NCBI RefSeq assembly: GCF_004014805.1
Contig: NZ_ATDN01000034.1
Coordinates: 62,001-126,000 of the forward strand
Direction of reading: 5' to 3'
DNA length: 64,000 nt
Origin: Mycolicibacterium elephantis DSM 44368
GTDB taxonomy: Bacteria > Actinomycetota > Actinomycetes > Mycobacteriales > Mycobacteriaceae
How positions within the stretch are numbered: position 1 is the stretch's first letter; each line of letters begins with the position of its first letter. The position numbers were made by a program, and so were the translations under genes. Shown here in pieces: positions 60,572 through 64,000 of this stretch. Under the pieces are notes generated by a model. That model was given only the letters and a program-made list of their open reading frames with translations, was not told the DNA's origin and ran no database searches.

Positions 60572-61209
60572 TGGTGGTCGACGACCACCCGATCTGGCGC
60601 GACGCGGTGGCCCGCGACCTCGAGGAAGACGGGTTCACCGTCGTCGCCACCGCCGACGGCGTCGCGACCGCCCGGCGCCGGGCCGCCGCGGTGCAACCGA
60701 ATGTGGTCCTGATGGACATGCGGCTTGCCGACGGCGACGGTGCGACGGCCACCGCCGAGGTGCTCGCCGTGTCGCCGTCGTCGCGGATCCTGGTGCTGTC
60801 GGCCTCCGATGAGCGCGACGACGTCCTGGAGGCGGTGAAGGCGGGGGCCACCGGATATCTGGTCAAGAGCGCCTCCAAGCAGGACCTGGGCGAGGCGGTG
60901 CGGGCGACGGCCGAGGGCCGCGCGGTGTTCACGCCCGGCCTCGCCGGCCTGGTGCTGGGGGAGTACCGGCGGATCGCGCAGAACCCCGCACAGGACCCGC
61001 AGGCGCCGAGCCTGACCGAACGGGAGACCGAGATCTTGCGCCATGTCGCGAAAGGGTTGACCGCCAAGCAGATCGCCGCGCGTCTCTCGCTGAGCCATCG
61101 CACGGTCGAGAACCACGTGCAGGCCACGTTCCGCAAGCTTCAGGTCGCCAACCGGGTCGAGCTGGCCCGATACGCGATCGAACACGGGTTGGACAAGGAA
61201 TCCGAGTAG
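60544..61209 (+). CDS. LuxR/NarL-family response regulator
   Basis: A 221-residue regulator: receiver domain with the acidic pocket in VMVVDDHPIWRD, the phosphoacceptor in VVLMDMRLADGDG (D58) and Lys in YLVKSASKQDL. The C-terminal GerE-type helix-turn-helix follows (LTERETEILRHVAKGLTAKQIAARLSLSHRTVENHV). ATG 60544 overlaps the kinase by 28 bases; GTG 60568 and ATG 60571, which overlap the kinase stop, are alternatives and would remove 8 or 9 residues before the first strand. Targets are unknown; the upstream transporter is a natural candidate. Confidence 0.93.
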   Translation: MGTDGTPTVMVVDDHPIWRDAVARDLEEDGFTVVATADGVATARRRAAAVQPNVVLMDMRLADGDGATATAEVLAVSPSSRILVLSASDERDDVLEAVKAGATGYLVKSASKQDLGEAVRATAEGRAVFTPGLAGLVLGEYRRIAQNPAQDPQAPSLTERETEILRHVAKGLTAKQIAARLSLSHRTVENHVQATFRKLQVANRVELARYAIEHGLDKESE

Positions 61210-61254
61210 TCCTACTCATCCGGGATCGGTGCCGCAGCTGCGACGATTGTCGCC

Positions 61255-63033
61255 ATGACCGAACCGCAGCATGCCGTCATCGCCCGACTGTCGGCTGACT
61301 TCGCCGCGATCTCGCAATACATGGCGAGGGTGTCCTCCGACCTGACCCAGCTGGACCGGCTGCTGGCCGAGCGACCGGCGGTCCAGGCGACGCCCGCGCC
61401 GACGGCGTCGTACTGGCCGCAGTACGCGCCACCGCAGTACGCCGCGCCGCATTACCCCCAGCCGCAACAGGCGCAGCCGATCCCACAGGCCCCACCCCGG
61501 CAACCCCGCGACGAGGGCTGGATCGGCAAGGTGCTCGCCGTGGCCGGTGTAGCGGTCACATTGATCGGCGTCGTACTGCTGCTTGTGCTTGCGGCGCAGG
61601 CCGGCATCCTGCGCCCGGAGATCCGTGTCGCGGCCGGCGCGGCGCTCGCTGCCGGCCTGGTCGGCACAGCGGGATGGTTGTGGACGCGGCCCGGTGGGCG
61701 CATCGGCGCCATCGCGTTGGCGGCCACCGGCATCGCCGCGGCGTACATGGACGTCATCGCCGTCACCACGATCTACGACTGGGTGTCCGCACCGGTGGGC
61801 CTCGTCGTCGCTGCGGTGATCGGCGGGGCGGGGCTGACGTTGGCGCGACGCTGGGATTCGCAGCAGCTGGGGCTGCTCGTGCTGATCCCGCTGCTGGTGC
61901 TGGCGCCGATCGTGGTCGGCGACATCAATCTGCTGCTGGTCGCGTTCATGCTCGCGCTGGCGGCCGCCTCGTTGCCGGTCCAGCTGGGCAAGGACTGGAT
62001 CTGGCTGCACGCGGCGCGCATCGCCGCGGCCACCGTTCCACTGCTGCTGGCACTGGTCGCGGTCAGCTTCGACGACGGCCGCGACATGGCGCTGGCACTG
62101 GCGTGCGGCATCGCGGCGGTGCTGGCGATCGTCGCCGCGTTGATCCTGTCGCTGTGGACCGTGAACCGGGTCGCGATGGCGCTGCTCACCGCCGCCGGTG
62201 TGCTGCCGGTTCTGTGTGTGGGCCTGGCCGCGAGTCGGCTGGTCGCCGCGGCGATGGCGGCAGCCCTGTCGGCGGCACTGCTGGCGATCGTGCTCGCCGG
62301 TCGGGGGCTGCCTGCGGTCGCGGGCGCGGCGCGGCAGGTGTGGGCGGTGTTGGCGGCCGTCGCGGCGCTGATCGCGGTGCTGGTCGCGTTCGACGGGCAT
62401 ATCGCCGGGCCGGTGCTGTTGGCGATGGCGCTGGTGGTGGCGGTGGCCGGGCGCGCCGAGACGGTCGCGAGGTGGACAGCCGTCGGGTTCGCCATCGTGG
62501 GTGGTGGTTTCTACTTGAGCTACGCCCCGCCGGATTCGTTGATCGAAGCGACCGCGACGACGCCGGCCACGGGCATCTCCACGGTGATCGCGAGCCTGCT
62601 GCTGATCGCCTGCGCCGTGGTGATCGTCTGGTCGTTCCCCGGCCGGGACTCCACGGCGTGGGCCGGAGCCGCCATCGTGGTGGTCTATGCGCTCACGGCG
62701 CTCACCGTCACCGCCGGAGTGCTGATCGGCGGCGAGGGCGGCGGCTTCTTCGGCGGCCACATGGCGGCGACCATCTGCTGGATCGCGCTGGCCGCCGCGC
62801 TGTTCGGGTATGCCGCGCGGGTGCCGCGGGCGGACCGGTCGCTACCGATCGGCGGGGGACTGGCGCTGGTCGCGGCCGCGATGGCCAAGCTCTTCCTGTT
62901 CGATCTCGGGACGTTGGACGGGATCTTCCGGGTGGTGGTCTTCATCGTCGTCGGCCTGGTACTGCTGGGAATGGGAGCGGGTTATGCCCGGTTGCTCGAA
63001 AGGCAGGACCAGCAAAAAGAGCAGTCGGTGTGA
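61255..63033 (+). CDS. DUF2339 family polytopic membrane protein
   Basis: A 592-residue protein. The N-terminal amphipathic helix (about residues 5-40, with LSADFAAISQYMARVSSDLTQ) is followed by a Pro/Gln/Tyr-rich linker and then about 16-18 hydrophobic segments to the C-terminus, matching DUF2339. The function is unknown. ATG 61255 is preceded by GACGAT (61242-61247) and 7 bases, a possible weak leaderless promoter. It is separated from the response regulator by 45 bases. The stop codon lies within a short palindrome in front of dps2. Confidence 0.87.
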   Translation: MTEPQHAVIARLSADFAAISQYMARVSSDLTQLDRLLAERPAVQATPAPTASYWPQYAPPQYAAPHYPQPQQAQPIPQAPPRQPRDEGWIGKVLAVAGVAVTLIGVVLLLVLAAQAGILRPEIRVAAGAALAAGLVGTAGWLWTRPGGRIGAIALAATGIAAAYMDVIAVTTIYDWVSAPVGLVVAAVIGGAGLTLARRWDSQQLGLLVLIPLLVLAPIVVGDINLLLVAFMLALAAASLPVQLGKDWIWLHAARIAAATVPLLLALVAVSFDDGRDMALALACGIAAVLAIVAALILSLWTVNRVAMALLTAAGVLPVLCVGLAASRLVAAAMAAALSAALLAIVLAGRGLPAVAGAARQVWAVLAAVAALIAVLVAFDGHIAGPVLLAMALVVAVAGRAETVARWTAVGFAIVGGGFYLSYAPPDSLIEATATTPATGISTVIASLLLIACAVVIVWSFPGRDSTAWAGAAIVVVYALTALTVTAGVLIGGEGGGFFGGHMAATICWIALAAALFGYAARVPRADRSLPIGGGLALVAAAMAKLFLFDLGTLDGIFRVVVFIVVGLVLLGMGAGYARLLERQDQQKEQSV

Positions 63034-63067
63034 TATTCACCATCTATTAAACTGGATTGGATCCAAT
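63030..63067 (+). promoter_or_regulatory. dps2 promoter region with two palindromes around an AT-rich -10
   Basis: GTGA-TAT-TCAC (63030-63040) and ATTGGATCCAAT (63056-63067) are perfect palindromes flanking TATTAA (63045-63050), a likely -10. The stretch is markedly AT-rich for this genome. The second palindrome covers the expected transcription start. A repressor or activator of the ferritin gene is a reasonable guess; no known site matches with certainty. Confidence 0.42.
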
Positions 63068-63088
63068 TTAGGAGGTGTTGAAGTAGAC

Positions 63089-63580
63089 ATGACTACCAAC
63101 GCACGTCGAACCGAAGAGGAAATCCAAGAATTCGTCGCCTCGGCCGAGCTGAGCGCGAACCTGCAGCGGGTGCTCGTCGACCTGATCGAGCTGCACCTGC
63201 AAGGCAAGCAGGCGCACTGGAACGTCGTCGGGACCAACTTCCGTGACCTGCACCTGCAGCTCGACGAACTCGTCGACTTCGCCCGCGAGGGCAGCGACAT
63301 CGTCGCCGAGCGCATGCGCGCACTGTGGGCCGTGCCGGACGGCCGAACCGACACCGTGGCAGCCACCACGACGCTTCCGCAGTTCCCGGCCTATGAGCAG
63401 AGCACAAGCGAGGTCGTCGACCTGATCGCGAGGCGCACCTATGCCGTCGTCGACACCATTCGCTCGGTGCGCGACGCCGTCGAGGCCGAGGACGCGGCCA
63501 GCGCCGACATCCTGCACGGGCTGATCGAGGGCCTGGAGAAGCAGGCGTGGCTGATCAAGTCGGAGAACCGCAAGGTCTGA
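63089..63580 (+). CDS. dps2: Dps-family ferritin-like protein, Dps2 type
   Basis: A 163-residue DNA-protection or iron-storage protein forming a dodecamer with ferroxidase sites between subunits. Hallmarks are LHLQGKQAHWNVVGTNFRDLHLQLDELVDFAREGSD, with the ferroxidase His of AHWN, the Asp of LDELVD and the Glu of REGSD, and a C-terminal EKQAWLIKSENRK. The sequence and length resemble the second Dps of M. smegmatis (about 161 residues) rather than the longer Dps1. ATG 63089 has GGAGG at 63071-63075, a rather long spacing. A strong hairpin follows 40 bases after the stop. Confidence 0.93.
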   Translation: MTTNARRTEEEIQEFVASAELSANLQRVLVDLIELHLQGKQAHWNVVGTNFRDLHLQLDELVDFAREGSDIVAERMRALWAVPDGRTDTVAATTTLPQFPAYEQSTSEVVDLIARRTYAVVDTIRSVRDAVEAEDAASADILHGLIEGLEKQAWLIKSENRKV

Positions 63581-63620
63581 TCCCGTTGGCCTCACAACCG
63601 CATACGACCGCATCGTTTCG

Positions 63621-63647
63621 CACGGGGGTGGGTATCCCACCCCCGTG
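63621..63647 (+). terminator. Perfect 12-bp hairpin between dps2 and the SRPBCC gene
   Basis: CACGGGGGTGGG (63621-63632), loop TAT, CCCACCCCCGTG (63636-63647). No T-run follows, as is usual for mycobacterial terminators. The last three bases of the right arm are the GTG start of the next gene, so the structure could also hide that start. Confidence 0.6.
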
Positions 63648-64000
63648 ACTGTGAGAAGAGACGTCCACGCCTCGCGCCAGCAGGTGTGGGATGTGTTGGC
63701 CGACGGCTGGACCTATTCGCAATGGGTGGTCGGCAACAGCCGGATGCGAGCCGTCGACCCGAACTGGCCGGAGCCTGGCTCCAAGATCTGCCACTCCATC
63801 GGCGTCTGGCCGCTGGTGATCAACGACGTGACCGTTGTCGAGCACAGTGAGCCGCTCGAGGAGCTGGTGCTGCACGCCAAGGGCCGCCCCTTCGGTGGTG
63901 CCCGGATCGTGTTGCGGCTCAGCGATATTCCCGACGGCTGTCGGGTGGAGATGGAGGAGTTCCCGGTGAGCGGGCCGGCTTCCGTCCTGCCGAGCCGGCT
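63645..64000 (+). CDS. SRPBCC family protein (cut by the window end)
   Basis: The first 118 residues of an SRPBCC-fold protein: VTVRRDVHASRQQVWDVLADGWTYSQWVVGNS is the usual first strand plus helices, followed by WPEPGSKICHSIGVWPLVINDVTVVEH and LHAKGRPFGGARIVLRL. Such proteins bind hydrophobic ligands or act as cyclases or hydrolases; the ligand is unknown. GTG 63645 lies in a strong hairpin, and GTG 63651, two codons later, is a possible alternative. The 3' end is outside the window. Confidence 0.85.
   Translation, partial: MTVRRDVHASRQQVWDVLADGWTYSQWVVGNSRMRAVDPNWPEPGSKICHSIGVWPLVINDVTVVEHSEPLEELVLHAKGRPFGGARIVLRLSDIPDGCRVEMEEFPVSGPASVLPSR

Noticed and set aside
61216..62760. 514-codon minus-strand frame opposite the DUF2339 gene
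   Set aside because: Gln/Arg/His-rich antisense sequence without a family; the membrane protein frame is clearly coding.

Overview
The window is a chromosomal segment from a mycobacterium, most likely a fast-growing Mycolicibacterium. The evidence is high GC content, frequent GTG starts, many GTGA/ATGA stop-start overlaps and mycobacterial families (DUF732, DUF385 deazaflavin-type proteins, DUF222-HNH, Lgt with an acidic tail). As I remember it, the gene order follows Mycobacterium tuberculosis from dnaE1 through the tre, bio, nad, his, trp, lgt, pyk and cyd loci. The bioQ regulator and a Dps2-type ferritin point to a rapid grower rather than M. tuberculosis itself. No tRNA, rRNA, CRISPR array, prophage or insertion sequence was recognised, and no gene-free gap exceeds 300 bases.

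Layout. 1-5 kb: tail of an upstream gene, replicative polymerase dnaE1, an SRPBCC protein with a suspected 5' frameshift, two small genes. 5-14.7 kb: ilvA, then on the minus strand an acyltransferase-treX-treY-treZ cluster (glycogen to trehalose). 14.7-21 kb: biotin locus bioA, bioF, bioD, a 2H-phosphoesterase-like gene, the repressor bioQ, bioB, bsaP and a DUF2567 membrane protein. 21-27 kb: lipase, the dead-Nudix repressor nrtR facing the nadA-nadB-nadC operon, and two small genes. 27.7-35 kb: hisD-C-B-H, priA (hisA), impA, hisF, hisI and a hydrolase. 35-43 kb: a bcp peroxiredoxin, trpE, a membrane protein, trpC-B-A and lgt. 43-49 kb: DUF222-HNH gene, a flavin monooxygenase, TM2 and DUF2752 proteins, pyk, tesB. 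49-56 kb (minus): cydA-cydB-cydD-cydC and a DUF4190 gene (cytochrome bd oxidase), plus an HdeD-like protein. 56-64 kb: DUF732 secreted protein, polar amino acid ABC importer fused in one operon with a two-component system, DUF2339 membrane protein, dps2 and a partial SRPBCC gene.

Most genes are housekeeping. The less ordinary signals are regulatory and architectural. The bioF and bioB promoters share a whole homologous leader: a -10 overlapping a BioQ box, a dyad with a compensatory change, and the start codon. One 24-bp unit of that leader is tandemly triplicated in front of bioF. Between bsaP and DUF2567, a 32-bp tandem repeat carries the stop-start junction and so makes a chain of ATGA-coupled 11-codon mini-ORFs; a smaller version lies between hisF and hisI. 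A palindrome covers both -10 elements of nrtR and nadA. Lgt carries near-identical 58-residue acidic repeats. Many starts lie 6-8 nt after a TANNNT motif, consistent with leaderless transcription.
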